Below are positions 16,069 through 24,321 of a DNA stretch of 27,757 bases, in pieces; the stretch's first letter is position 1, and every line of letters starts with the position of its first letter. Both the position numbers and the translations under genes were made by a program. The notes beneath the pieces are model-generated. The model made no database searches and was not told the DNA's origin. It saw only the letters and a program-made list of their open reading frames with translations. This DNA comes from Rhodospirillaceae bacterium UBA3470 (lineage in GTDB: Bacteria; Pseudomonadota; Alphaproteobacteria; Rhodospirillales; Casp-alpha2): contig DFRF01000106.1 of NCBI GenBank assembly GCA_002378125.1, positions 1 to 27,757 of the forward strand. The letters run 5' to 3'.

Positions 16069-17045
16069 AACGACCCGCATTCTGGGACACCCCCAACCCC
16101 ACCTGGCAATCGTTGTTTCTAACACCGGCTTCGCTAATTTACGGCATTGGTAGGATGCTCCATGTATCTTTCCTAAAAGCCGGGCGGACGCCTGTACCGT
16201 TGATTTGCGTTGGCAACGTCACAGCCGGAGGCGCCGGAAAGACCCCCGTGGCCTTGGATCTTGGGGCTCGACTTAAGAAGACCGGCCGCGCGGTCCATTT
16301 CCTAAGTCGCGGCTATGGTGGCCGAACGTTCGGTCCGGAACGGGTTGCAGTCGATCGCCACACGGCTGCTGAGGTTGGCGACGAGCCGCTCCTATTGGCC
16401 CGCATCGCCCCAACTTGGGTCGCGGTCGATCGGCTAGCCGGCGCGCGTATCGCCGGGAACGAAGGTGCCGAGGTCGTGATCATGGACGACGGCTTTCAGA
16501 GCCCACGCCTCGTCAAGGACCTCTCCTTCCTAGTCTTTGATGGCGCCAGCGGTGTCGGCAATGGTGCCATGTTGCCAGCAGGTCCTATGCGTGAACCGCT
16601 CGGCATCGCGCTCCGTCGGGCGCAAGCCGCCGTCATCATCGGCGACGACCGTCGCGGCCTGACGCGGTATATACCGAAACCGGTAAAGGTGTTTCAAGCC
16701 GACATGGTCCCCGTTCCGCCAATGGGTGATACGCCGGGCCGGGTTGTCGCGTTTGCTGGTATCGGTCGCCCGGAGAAGTTTTTTCAAAGCTTGACTGAGG
16801 CTGGCTACGACCTCGCCGATACGGTTGCCTTCCCCGATCACAACTTTTTTGCCGCGTCTGAACTCGCAGACCTTCGCACCCGAGCGGAACACTACGGCGC
16901 GCGACTGATCACGACGGAGAAGGATTTCGTCCGCCTCACGTCGTTGGAACGCGAAGGCATCACCACCATGGGGCTCGCGCTCCGGTGGCGTGACGAAGCT
17001 GCCCTGGATCAATTTCTCAGCGATGAGTTGAATGGCGGAGACTAA
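16065..17045 (+). CDS. lpxK: Tetraacyldisaccharide 4'-kinase
   Basis: A 326-residue LpxK, which phosphorylates the 4'-position of the lipid A disaccharide on the inner membrane. The N-terminal amphipathic region (about 10-35, PASLIYGIGRML) is the membrane-associating part. The P-loop is GNVTAGGAGKT (50-60), an SRGYGG motif is at 81-86, and MDDGFQ (140-145) carries the Mg/substrate aspartates. FPDHNFF in the C-terminal part holds the family His, and LITTEKDFVRL is the expected late motif. The length is normal. It overlaps waaA by 4 bp and is followed 3 bp later by the late acyltransferase, a tight lipid A gene cluster. Confidence 0.96.
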   Translation: MKRPAFWDTPNPTWQSLFLTPASLIYGIGRMLHVSFLKAGRTPVPLICVGNVTAGGAGKTPVALDLGARLKKTGRAVHFLSRGYGGRTFGPERVAVDRHTAAEVGDEPLLLARIAPTWVAVDRLAGARIAGNEGAEVVIMDDGFQSPRLVKDLSFLVFDGASGVGNGAMLPAGPMREPLGIALRRAQAAVIIGDDRRGLTRYIPKPVKVFQADMVPVPPMGDTPGRVVAFAGIGRPEKFFQSLTEAGYDLADTVAFPDHNFFAASELADLRTRAEHYGARLITTEKDFVRLTSLEREGITTMGLALRWRDEAALDQFLSDELNGGD

Positions 17046-17048
17046 GCG

Positions 17049-17939
17049 ATGCCGCGGAGACACCTGACCACTTTCTTCCGTCACCCCGCCGAAGCGCTGG
17101 CGGCGGCCGTCTTCTATTGGTTGTTACGCCTACTCCCCATCGATTGGGCCTCCGGGTTGGCCGGCGGATTGGCCCGGTCCATTGGCCCGAAACTTAGGGT
17201 CTCAAACCGAGCCCGGCACAATATCGAACACGCCCTCCCGGAACTGGACGCACTCGAACGCGAAACGGTCGTCCGCGAAATGTGGGACAACCTGGGTCGC
17301 GTCGTCGGCGAATACCCGCACATGCGGAGACTCCACGCGAGGGGAACAGGCAATCGGCTGGAGATCATTGGAGCGAATTTCATTGACCAGCTCCGCGATG
17401 ACGATAGGCCTGGGATCTTCATGATGGCGCATTTGGGAAACTGGGAATTTTCAGGCTTAGCGTCCAGCCAGCGCGGCCTCGCCGTGGATCGGGTTTACCG
17501 CCAGGCCAACAACCGGTTGACCGAATGGTTGTTGAACCGGGGCCGGGCCAGCATTGAGGGTGCGCTGATCCCGAAGGGACCGGCTGGAGCGAGGCAAATT
17601 CTCTCGTCATTGAAGGCCGGCAATCATCTAGCCCTGCTGGTCGATCAGAAGATGAACGACGGCATTCCCGTGCCCTTCTTCGGAGCGGATGCTATGACCG
17701 CCCCGGCCCTGGCGCAGCTAGCTCTTCGCCTGACATGTCCGGTGGTGCCGGTGCGAGTCAAACGTCTCAAAGGCGCTAACTTTCAGGTAATTGTTTCCCC
17801 GCCCATTGAATTCGCGTCGAGTGGGGATCAACAAGCCGATGTATTAGCCTACATGACCGAAATTAACGAGATTATTGAGGGCTGGATTCGCGACACGCCG
17901 GGCCAATGGCTTTGGCTTCACAATCGATGGCCAAAATAA
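17049..17939 (+). CDS. lpxL: Lipid A late acyltransferase (LpxL/HtrB family)
   Basis: A 296-residue Kdo-dependent late acyltransferase of the LpxL/LpxM family, which adds a secondary acyl chain to Kdo-lipid A. The catalytic HX4E motif is His128-Glu133 in MAHLGNWE. An N-terminal hydrophobic segment (about 15-31) anchors it to the inner membrane. Other family landmarks are NLGRVVGEYPHM (81-92), YRQANNRLTEWLLNRGR, LLVDQKMNDGIPVPFFG, and the closing QWLWLHNRWPK. It starts 3 bp after lpxK. The chain-length preference cannot be read from the sequence, so LpxL versus LpxM naming is provisional. It is convergent with the M23 peptidase gene across 9 bp. Confidence 0.93.
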   Translation: MPRRHLTTFFRHPAEALAAAVFYWLLRLLPIDWASGLAGGLARSIGPKLRVSNRARHNIEHALPELDALERETVVREMWDNLGRVVGEYPHMRRLHARGTGNRLEIIGANFIDQLRDDDRPGIFMMAHLGNWEFSGLASSQRGLAVDRVYRQANNRLTEWLLNRGRASIEGALIPKGPAGARQILSSLKAGNHLALLVDQKMNDGIPVPFFGADAMTAPALAQLALRLTCPVVPVRVKRLKGANFQVIVSPPIEFASSGDQQADVLAYMTEINEIIEGWIRDTPGQWLWLHNRWPK

Positions 17940-17948
17940 CGACCGGAC

Positions 17949-18755
17949 CTACTTCGCCTTCATCGGCCCCGCCAGTAATTGGGGATCCACATGCGTCCCG
18001 AACAACGTCACCCCCCAATGCAGATGAGGACCCGTTGCCCGTCCCGTCATTCCGACGCGACCGATCGTGCCCCCTGTCTTCACACGCTGGCCCTCCTTAA
18101 CTGTAATCTCACTCATATGGATATAAATGCTGGTCAGTCCATGGCCATGGTCCAGCATTACTGTCTTACCGGCGAAAAACATGTCTTGATGAACCAACAC
18201 GACGCGCCCTGACGCCGCGGCAGCGATCGGTGTACCCTTTGGTGCCGCCACATCGACGCCATTGTGATATTGACGTGGCTTGCCGTTAAGAATTCGCTGG
18301 GCGCCGAAGGTCCCGGATAAGCGACCCGTCACCGGCCACTGAAACCCACCCACAAAATCCGTCGCCGCTGTGTCCAACCGCCGCACCTCGCGGATCGCCG
18401 CGTTGTCGGCTCGGATACGCGCGAGATCTTCAGGCGCGCGCGGAGTCACCTTTTGGGGAGGCAGACCGTCAATGCGGGAAATTTTGTAGGTCCTCTTCTG
18501 GGGCTGGAGCGTGCAGTTCACCAACCCAGACTTCAGCTCTACCGGTTCGGTCGCATCTCGGCTGAAGGCCACCAGAAAAAGCCCCTCTGCAGAAACCCGC
18601 ACCGGCTTACCCATCACGCTAACCGGTGTGCCGGGCACTACCTGGCCCGTGAGAAGGCCTCCTTGAACAACCTGGCCTTCAAGAGGAATGGCGCAGGCGA
18701 GGACAGACGGTGCCGTTGCGAGCCAGATCAAGACCGCAAAAAACAGTGTTCTCAA
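17949..18755 (-). CDS. Periplasmic M23/LytM-family metallopeptidase
   Basis: A 268-residue exported protein. Residues 1-20 form a signal peptide; the sequence VLAC at 18-21 could be a loose lipobox, so it is either a soluble periplasmic protein or a lipoprotein. The C-terminal peptidase domain (about 145-258) has all LytM residues: zinc ligands His164 and Asp168 (HNGVD), catalytic His213 (YIHMS), and His244 and His246 (GPHLHW). It is therefore probably an active peptidoglycan endopeptidase, not a degenerate NlpD/EnvC-like activator. An unassigned beta-rich region (about 25-95) and a short helix (about 108-130) precede it. Its ATG overlaps the xseA stop (18752-18755), so the two genes are co-transcribed. 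A functional link to exonuclease VII is not expected. Confidence 0.92.
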   Translation of the reverse strand: MRTLFFAVLIWLATAPSVLACAIPLEGQVVQGGLLTGQVVPGTPVSVMGKPVRVSAEGLFLVAFSRDATEPVELKSGLVNCTLQPQKRTYKISRIDGLPPQKVTPRAPEDLARIRADNAAIREVRRLDTAATDFVGGFQWPVTGRLSGTFGAQRILNGKPRQYHNGVDVAAPKGTPIAAAASGRVVLVHQDMFFAGKTVMLDHGHGLTSIYIHMSEITVKEGQRVKTGGTIGRVGMTGRATGPHLHWGVTLFGTHVDPQLLAGPMKAK

Positions 18756-20200
18756 AGCAACTTCCCCTGCCGGATCTCACTGGCCTTCGATTTCGGTCTA
18801 GCTGTTCCACGGGACGTTGCCTTTTGGAGTTTTCCTTCCCTAGTCCCAGTAATTGCCGCACGGGCCGCGCCCTCGGCAAAACGCAATGCAACCTGGTCAC
18901 CAGGTTGTAAGGCCTTTGCCGAGGTGACAGGCTTCCCCTCGGCATCCGCCACCAGTGCGAAACCACGTTCCAAAATACGTTCGTAGGAATAGCTATCCAG
19001 CAGGGCTGATGTCTGGGAAAGCGCGCGTTCGCGGTCTTTCATAGTTTCCCCCAGGGCTCGGACTAACTGCCGGCTTTCCACCGCCAACCGTTCGGCACAC
19101 ATGCGCAGTATGTGACCTGGCTTTCGCAGACTAGCGGCTAACGCCGCCAGATTCTGGCGACGCGAACGTAGACCGGCGCCCAAGGAGTTACGCAATCGCT
19201 CTTCCCATTCGTCGAGCCGCTGGGACCGCTCTTCCAGGGCACGCCGGGGGTCGGGCAATCCTCGTGCCAGTCCCTCAAGCCGGAGACTGAGTTCTTGCAG
19301 CTGGCGCGTTACTGAGCCTCGCAGACGGATACCGTCATCCGCCACCTGAGCCTGCAGTTCGTGCCGCACAGGTACAACTATTTCAGCAGCCGCCGTCGGG
19401 GTCGGCGCGCGGACGTCCGCTGCGAAATCGAGCAACGTGGTATCGGTCTCATGCCCGACGGCGGAAATCAGCGGAATGTCGCTTCGTGCGGCGGCGCGAA
19501 CGACGATATCCTCATTGAAGGCCCACAGGTCCTCAATACTTCCACCGCCACGGGCAACGATCAGAACGTCCGGGCGCGGCACAGCGCTTGCGTCATCAAG
19601 CGCGTTGAACCCCTTGATGGCGTAAGCCACCTGTTCGGCGGCGCCATCGCCCTGAACCGGTACGGGCCAGACCAGCACGCGCCGTGGAAACCGGTCCGCG
19701 AGACGATGCAGTATATCGCGGATCACGGCTCCCGTGGGTGAGGTCACGACACCGATCACATCGGGAAGGAACGGCAACTCGCGCTTACGGTCCGCATCGA
19801 ATAACCCTTCGGCGGCCAACTGCCGGCGGCGGTCCTCCAGATGCTTCAATAGCGCCCCTTCGCCCGCCACTTCGAAGCTTTCGACCACGATTTGATACTT
19901 TGACCGGCCCGCATAGGTAGTCAGCCGCCCCGTGGCGATAACCTCCAGACCATCCTCGGGCAACAATCGCAGGCGCGCCGCCGTCCCACGCCAACACACG
20001 GCATCCAAGACAGCGTCATCGTCCTTCAACGTCATATAGAGATGGCCCGAAGGCGCGCGCTTGAAACCGGATATCTCGCCGCGTACGCGGACACGTTGAA
20101 AAGCGCTTTCCACGGTGGCTTTGAGCATCGTCGATATCTCGCCGACACCCATTTCCGGGAGGTTGTGATCCATGTTTACGGTGGACTGCTCAACGCTCAT
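18752..20200 (-). CDS. xseA: Exodeoxyribonuclease VII large subunit
   Basis: The protein has 482 residues from the ATG at 20200; a second ATG at 20173 is possible and an upstream extension is unlikely. The N-terminal OB fold (about residues 15-110) contains VGEISTMLKATVESAF and VRGEISGFKRAPSGHLYMTLKD. The catalytic domain has GVVTSPTGAVIRDI, DVLIVARGGGSIEDLWAFNED and ISAVGHETDTTLLDFAADVRAPTPTAAAE, all diagnostic for XseA. A long coiled-coil region (about 280-420) follows, then a basic tail. With XseB it degrades single-stranded DNA; xseB is not in the window. It is divergent from purD, with only 82 bp between the starts. Confidence 0.95.
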   Translation of the reverse strand: MSVEQSTVNMDHNLPEMGVGEISTMLKATVESAFQRVRVRGEISGFKRAPSGHLYMTLKDDDAVLDAVCWRGTAARLRLLPEDGLEVIATGRLTTYAGRSKYQIVVESFEVAGEGALLKHLEDRRRQLAAEGLFDADRKRELPFLPDVIGVVTSPTGAVIRDILHRLADRFPRRVLVWPVPVQGDGAAEQVAYAIKGFNALDDASAVPRPDVLIVARGGGSIEDLWAFNEDIVVRAAARSDIPLISAVGHETDTTLLDFAADVRAPTPTAAAEIVVPVRHELQAQVADDGIRLRGSVTRQLQELSLRLEGLARGLPDPRRALEERSQRLDEWEERLRNSLGAGLRSRRQNLAALAASLRKPGHILRMCAERLAVESRQLVRALGETMKDRERALSQTSALLDSYSYERILERGFALVADAEGKPVTSAKALQPGDQVALRFAEGAARAAITGTREGKLQKATSRGTARPKSKASEIRQGKLL

Positions 20201-20206
20201 GACTAC

Positions 20207-20242
20207 AGTATTTATCGTACAAAAACTCAGACCGTGTACAAT
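20207..20242. promoter_or_regulatory. Possible overlapping divergent promoters for xseA and purD
   Basis: On the minus strand TTGTAC (20241-20236) and TACGAT (20219-20214), 16 bases apart, would place the xseA transcript start almost at the ATG at 20200. On the plus strand TACAAT (20237-20242) could be the purD -10, with only a weak -35. The same bases would serve as -35 for one gene and -10 for the other. Found by eye only. Confidence 0.27.
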
Positions 20243-20282
20243 AGCCAATGACCTCGGACCGGTTATTTTGGGAGAATCTTAA

Positions 20283-21551
20283 ATGAAAGTCCTGGTAGTT
20301 GGGTCCGGCGGACGCGAACATGCGCTGTGCTGGGCCATAGCGAAGTCGAAAAAACTCCAGAAGCTCTTCTGCGCGCCCGGCAACGGCGGCATTGCGCAGG
20401 TCTGCGAATGCGTGGATATCGGTGCCGAAGACATTTCGGGGATTGTTAACTTCGCCAAGTTGGAGAAAATTGGACTGGTCGTCGTCGGGCCAGAGGCACC
20501 CTTGGTGGCGGGCATGGCTGATTGCCTTGAAGATGCCGGCATCAAGGTCTTTGGCCCCAGCGCCGAAGCCGCCATGATCGAAGGCTCAAAGGGAATGATG
20601 AAGGATCTTTGCGCCAAGTACGATATCCCCACCGCCAACTACGCCCGGTTCGACGAATGCAACGCAGCGAAGGAATACATCCGCGCCCACGGTGCGCCGA
20701 TCGTCGTTAAGGCGGACGGCCTCGCGGCTGGCAAGGGCGTGATCCTCTGCCGCAACGAGAATGAGGCCTACGCCGCCATCGATCACATCATGACCGAAAA
20801 TGCCTTCGGTAACGCTGGGGCCGAAGTTGTTATCGAAGAATTTATGACCGGCGAAGAGGCCAGTTTCTTCGCTCTGGTCGACGGTAAACACACGTTACCC
20901 TTGGTCGCCGCCCAAGACCACAAGGCCGTCGGCGACGGCGACGAAGGTCCTAACACCGGCGGTATGGGCGCCTATTCACCGGCCCCAATCGTTGACAAGG
21001 CTATGGCCAAAACCATCATGGAAACCATCATTGAGCCGACCATTCGCGGCATGGCCGCCGATGGCACGCCTTACAAGGGCGTCTTGTTCGCAGGACTGAT
21101 GATTACCGACGCAGGACCGAAACTGATCGAATACAACTGCCGCTTCGGTGATCCGGAGTGTCAGGCCCTGATGGTGCGTTTGGAGAGCGATCTATTAGAG
21201 GTCCTTTTGGCCGCTGTGGCGGGCGAACTGGACAAGGTGGAATTGAAATGGAGCCGCAATGCGGCGCTGACCGTGGTCATGGCCGTGAACGGCTACCCCG
21301 GCAGCTATGAGAAGGGTTCGGAGATCAAGGGCATCGACGACGCTGAAGCCGGTGGCGCCGTGGTCTTTCACGCTGGCACCAAAACCGATGGCGAGAAGAT
21401 CCTGGCCAACGGCGGGCGCGTCCTGAATGTGACGGCGCTGGCCCCGGATGTGGCAAAGGCGAAGGCGAAGGCCTACGACGCGGTCGCCAAGATCGATTGG
21501 CCAGAAGGCTTCTGTCGTGGCGATATCGGATGGCGAGCCATCGACCGCTAG
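20283..21551 (+). CDS. purD: Phosphoribosylamine-glycine ligase (GAR synthetase)
   Basis: A 422-residue PurD that joins phosphoribosylamine and glycine with ATP in the second step of purine synthesis. It starts with VLVVGSGGREHALCWAIAKS, the PurD N-domain signature. The ATP-grasp region (about 103-290) contains IVVKADGLAAGKGVILC, VIEEFMTGEEASFFALVDG, and the conserved QDHKAVGDGDEGPNTGGMGAYSPAP (about 214-238). YKGVLFAGLMIT and IEYNCRFGDPECQ complete the active site. The length is standard. GGGAG at 20270-20274 lies 8 bases before the ATG, a good ribosome binding site. It is divergent from xseA. Confidence 0.97.
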   Translation: MKVLVVGSGGREHALCWAIAKSKKLQKLFCAPGNGGIAQVCECVDIGAEDISGIVNFAKLEKIGLVVVGPEAPLVAGMADCLEDAGIKVFGPSAEAAMIEGSKGMMKDLCAKYDIPTANYARFDECNAAKEYIRAHGAPIVVKADGLAAGKGVILCRNENEAYAAIDHIMTENAFGNAGAEVVIEEFMTGEEASFFALVDGKHTLPLVAAQDHKAVGDGDEGPNTGGMGAYSPAPIVDKAMAKTIMETIIEPTIRGMAADGTPYKGVLFAGLMITDAGPKLIEYNCRFGDPECQALMVRLESDLLEVLLAAVAGELDKVELKWSRNAALTVVMAVNGYPGSYEKGSEIKGIDDAEAGGAVVFHAGTKTDGEKILANGGRVLNVTALAPDVAKAKAKAYDAVAKIDWPEGFCRGDIGWRAIDR

Positions 21552-21616
21552 CCATTTCGCACCGCCGCCCCCATATCACCATGGAAGAGACAAACGACAG
21601 ACATCAGGAGTCAATA

Positions 21617-21943
21617 ATGGCTGACATCGACGATCAAACTCGGATCGAATTGGAAGCTGCCGCGTTTCGCGGCTTGGTCAAGCACCTGCAGAAACGCACC
21701 GACGCCCAGAACATCGATATAATGAACCTGGCTGGCTTCTGCCGGAATTGCTTATCCAAATGGTACATGGCCGAAGCGGAAGTCCGCGGCATTAAAATAT
21801 CCTACGACGAGGCCCGTGAAGTAATCTACGGAATGCCCTACGGCGAGTGGAAGGGCCAACATCAAGCAAAAGCCTCTGACGAGCAGATGCAGAAGTTTGA
21901 AGAGACTAAGCCGCTGCACGCTGACATCAGCGGCCACAACTAA
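21617..21943 (+). CDS. DUF1244 family small protein
   Basis: A 108-residue protein from the ATG at 21617, chosen because CAGGAG (21605-21610) lies just upstream and the family starts here. The DUF1244 hallmark is the segment IDIMNLAGFCRNCLSKWYMAEA (about 33-54) with two cysteines three residues apart, followed by YDEAREVIYGMPYGEWK. It is small, soluble and alpha-helical. The function is unknown; the family occurs in alpha- and gammaproteobacteria. The acidic, His-containing C-terminal tail (about 85-108) is variable. It follows purD by 65 bp and precedes the DUF6352-like gene. Confidence 0.87.
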   Translation: MADIDDQTRIELEAAAFRGLVKHLQKRTDAQNIDIMNLAGFCRNCLSKWYMAEAEVRGIKISYDEAREVIYGMPYGEWKGQHQAKASDEQMQKFEETKPLHADISGHN

Positions 21944-21999
21944 GGCTGACGAACATCGTTGATCCCTTACTCGAACTATGGCCGCATTGCGGGTATCGA

Positions 22000-22995
22000 T
22001 TGTTGCAACCCGACGATAATGGGTGCCTAACAATCACCGACAATTTTCTGCGCGCCTACTGGCAGCGCCCCGAGGTAGCGCCGGTAGAGGAATCTTGTCG
22101 CGCAGAGCTGGCGCTGCACGCAGAACTCATCGATAATCCGCGCCGCGCCGTTAGCGGCAAAGATTTGACCGCCTTCTCCGACCCGGACGCGGTGGAGAAT
22201 TATCGGGTGGTCCTGGATTTTCGCGATCGCTTGGTCGCAGCGGGTACCTTGGAATCTGCCTATCTCGATCTGTTCCGGGAAGGGCCCGTGGCCATCCCAC
22301 CACTGTTCATTGACCAGATGGCCCAGATTCTCGCGCGGCATATCGTCGGTGCCAACCGCGACCCGTTCCGCGCCCGTGCCGCGGAACTCATGTTCCGTGA
22401 ACAACAGGCGACACTTTTGGACGGCGCAATCCTACTTGGCGATAAGGAGACCGTCGATATGCTTGGCGCCCGAAACGAAAAGGACGGCGGGTTCGGCACT
22501 ATGGGTAAACTTCTGGTCGAGGGCGGAGTCAAGCCTCGCCAAGTTGAACTAGACGTGCTTATGGAAGACACGGCCGCCGAGCGCTATTGGCCGGAGAACG
22601 AAAAGTTCGACACGGTTCTGGATCTGACCTTCGGGCGGCCGGGGCTAGACGCCTTGTGCCGAGTCTTAGAACTCTGGGTGCACCACCTCCTTCAGGCCGA
22701 AGTCAGCATTCAACCGGTCGAACAAATCAATGACGAACGATGGGTCTGGCACGTTGGTCTGGATGTGGAGGCGACCGCCTTGCTGAACGATCTCTACGAG
22801 GCGAAGGACATCGATGAGGCGCGGCTGGAGAGCCTGCTGTCTCTGTTCCGCCTGGAATTCAGGGATCAGAGCCTGATGAAAGCTAGCATCGCCGGACGGC
22901 CCGTATATTTAGCTTTGTGCAAGAGCGACGATGGTCGCGTTCGGATGAAACCTCAGAATCTAGCCATAAACCTACCGCTGGCGCCTAAATCTTAA
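22000..22995 (+). CDS. DUF6352-like conserved hypothetical protein; start uncertain
   Basis: An uncharacterised soluble protein of about 331 residues if begun at the tandem TTG codons at 22000. I recognise it, with moderate confidence, as DUF6352. Seen are LTITDNFLRAYWQRPEVAPV near the N-terminus, ALHAELIDNPRRAV, a MLGARNEKDGGFGTMGKLLVEGG segment, the ERYWPENEKFDTVLDL segment, and WVHHLLQAEVSIQPV. Just upstream, in the same frame with no stop back to about 21925, the DNA encodes LWPHCGYRLLQPDD (from about 21976), which resembles the conserved start of this family. No ATG, GTG or TTG precedes that part; ATC at 21955, with AAGG 9 bases before it, and CTG at 21946 are the only near-candidates. 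The real protein therefore probably begins about 15 residues earlier. No function can be assigned. Confidence 0.8.
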   Translation: MLQPDDNGCLTITDNFLRAYWQRPEVAPVEESCRAELALHAELIDNPRRAVSGKDLTAFSDPDAVENYRVVLDFRDRLVAAGTLESAYLDLFREGPVAIPPLFIDQMAQILARHIVGANRDPFRARAAELMFREQQATLLDGAILLGDKETVDMLGARNEKDGGFGTMGKLLVEGGVKPRQVELDVLMEDTAAERYWPENEKFDTVLDLTFGRPGLDALCRVLELWVHHLLQAEVSIQPVEQINDERWVWHVGLDVEATALLNDLYEAKDIDEARLESLLSLFRLEFRDQSLMKASIAGRPVYLALCKSDDGRVRMKPQNLAINLPLAPKS

Positions 22996-23018
22996 TCTGT
23001 GCAGCAAATATTAAGGTT

Positions 23019-23945
23019 CTAGACCGCCGTCAGCCAACCCCGCGCATCCTCAGCAGCACCGGTGGCTATATCAAAGTAGATTTCCGTCAGTTGGCCAGCT
23101 AGAGGACCAATTTTTCCCGTGTCGACGGGTATGCCATCGATGCTCGTGATCGGCGAAATCTCCCAAGCGGTACCGCAGTAGAAGGCTTCTTCACAGGCAT
23201 AGAGTTCGGAGCGATCGACATCGCGCTCAATCGTTTCCAGACCCAGCTCATCGCGCAGAATCTGGATTACCGTATCACGCGTGATGCTCTCCAGGATATT
23301 CGACGTAATAGACGGCGTCACCGGCACGCCATCGCGAACCATGAAAAAACACATGCCGGGCCCCTCCGCCACATGGCCTTTCTGGTTCATCATCAAAGCC
23401 GCGCCATAACCGTCATGGCGCGCCTGTAAAGAAGCCATACGCGAGTTGTTATAGTTAGCGTTCGCCTTGACCCGCGTCGGCATGGCAAGGTCGGCAACCC
23501 GTTGCCAAGAACTGACCTGTATTGCCACGCCCGATTTAACGGTGTCCTTGATGCCGCTGGGTACGGCCGTCACGGCGTATTCGATGGGCCCGAGCGCTCC
23601 CACGGGCCCATGTCCGTCCACATAGACAACGGGTCGAATATGAACATGTTCCGTAAAGGCGTTGCGGCGCATTACCTCCAAGATCGGTTCTGCCATTTCT
23701 TCCCGCGTGAATATCCGATCGAAGCGCATCACCCGTTGCGAATACTCCAATCGCTTGAGATGTTCGTCGAGACGGAACAAGACCATTTCACTGCGGGCAT
23801 CTGACCAATAGCCCCGGATACCTTCAAAGACGCCAGCGCCATATTTCATCGCCGGTGAGAACACATGCACCTTGGCGTCCTGCCAAGGCCGGTAATCGCC
23901 TTCAAAGTAGGTGATCAGGTCTTCCTTATCTCGGGGTTCAGACAT
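23019..23945 (-). CDS. ilvE: Branched-chain amino acid aminotransferase (class IV PLP enzyme)
   Basis: A 308-residue fold-type IV aminotransferase that interconverts leucine, isoleucine and valine with their 2-oxoacids. Lys160 in TRVKANANYNNS is the Schiff-base lysine. GVFEGIRGYW (38-47) and FRLDEHLKRLEYS (57-69) are family motifs, Glu194 in VAEGPGMCFF contacts PLP nitrogen, and CEEAFYCGTAWEISPI is the late substrate/cofactor segment. In many IlvE proteins an Asn follows the EGxG motif; here it is Cys199, the version found in a subset of alphaproteobacterial proteins as far as I recall. D-amino-acid transaminase or aminodeoxychorismate lyase are less likely given the length and motifs. GGAG lies 9 bases before the ATG. 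It is convergent with the DUF6352-like gene. Confidence 0.9.
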   Translation of the reverse strand: MSEPRDKEDLITYFEGDYRPWQDAKVHVFSPAMKYGAGVFEGIRGYWSDARSEMVLFRLDEHLKRLEYSQRVMRFDRIFTREEMAEPILEVMRRNAFTEHVHIRPVVYVDGHGPVGALGPIEYAVTAVPSGIKDTVKSGVAIQVSSWQRVADLAMPTRVKANANYNNSRMASLQARHDGYGAALMMNQKGHVAEGPGMCFFMVRDGVPVTPSITSNILESITRDTVIQILRDELGLETIERDVDRSELYACEEAFYCGTAWEISPITSIDGIPVDTGKIGPLAGQLTEIYFDIATGAAEDARGWLTAV

Positions 23946-24019
23946 TATTTAAACTCCATCTATCGCGAAAGTCAGATAATCTATACTTGAGGGACGTAAA
24001 TGCTAAAATGTGAAGCCAT

Positions 24020-24037
24020 TCATTAAAAATTTAATGA
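24020..24037. promoter_or_regulatory. AT-rich palindrome upstream of ilvE (operator candidate)
   Basis: TCATTAAA (24020-24027) and TTTAATGA (24030-24037) are perfect inverted 8-base arms around AA. The site is about 75 bases upstream of the ilvE start and just upstream of its possible -35, a usual place for an activator. No T-run, so it is not a terminator. The regulator is unknown. Confidence 0.42.
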
Positions 24038-24292
24038 CAAAGGCAGAATGATCGATGTCTTCTTCAAAATATATAGTGGCAGAATGAGCATTTCTCGTGA
24101 CGCGGATCTATGAAATTTCTCCTAAAACTAGCGGACTTTCGGTCTTCAAGGCACCGACGCAGCCGGTTCACTAGGCCGTATCGGCGGCGATGTCGACGAT
24201 CAAATGGAGCATGCACGCCAACGCCTTCTCGCCCTGCGACGCATCTATGCTTTAGCAAGCATCCATGGTGTATCTCCGGGCAAACCGGACGA

Positions 24293-24321
24293 CTTGCGAA
24301 ATCTGCAAACTGAGACCATAT
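24293..24321 (+). promoter_or_regulatory. htpG: Sigma-32 (RpoH)-like heat-shock promoter of htpG
   Basis: CTTGCGA (24293-24299), a 14-base spacer and GACCATAT (24314-24321) match the RpoH consensus CTTGAAA, N13-14, CCCCATnT at most key positions, including the CTTG and CAT cores. It lies about 70 bases before the htpG start, and htpG is a classical RpoH target. Confidence 0.5.

Noticed and set aside
22991..23015. CTTAAT/ATTAAG inverted repeat between the convergent DUF6352-like and ilvE genes, as a bidirectional terminator
   Set aside because: The 6-bp stem is almost all A-T, the loop is 13 bases and no T-run follows, so it would be too weak.
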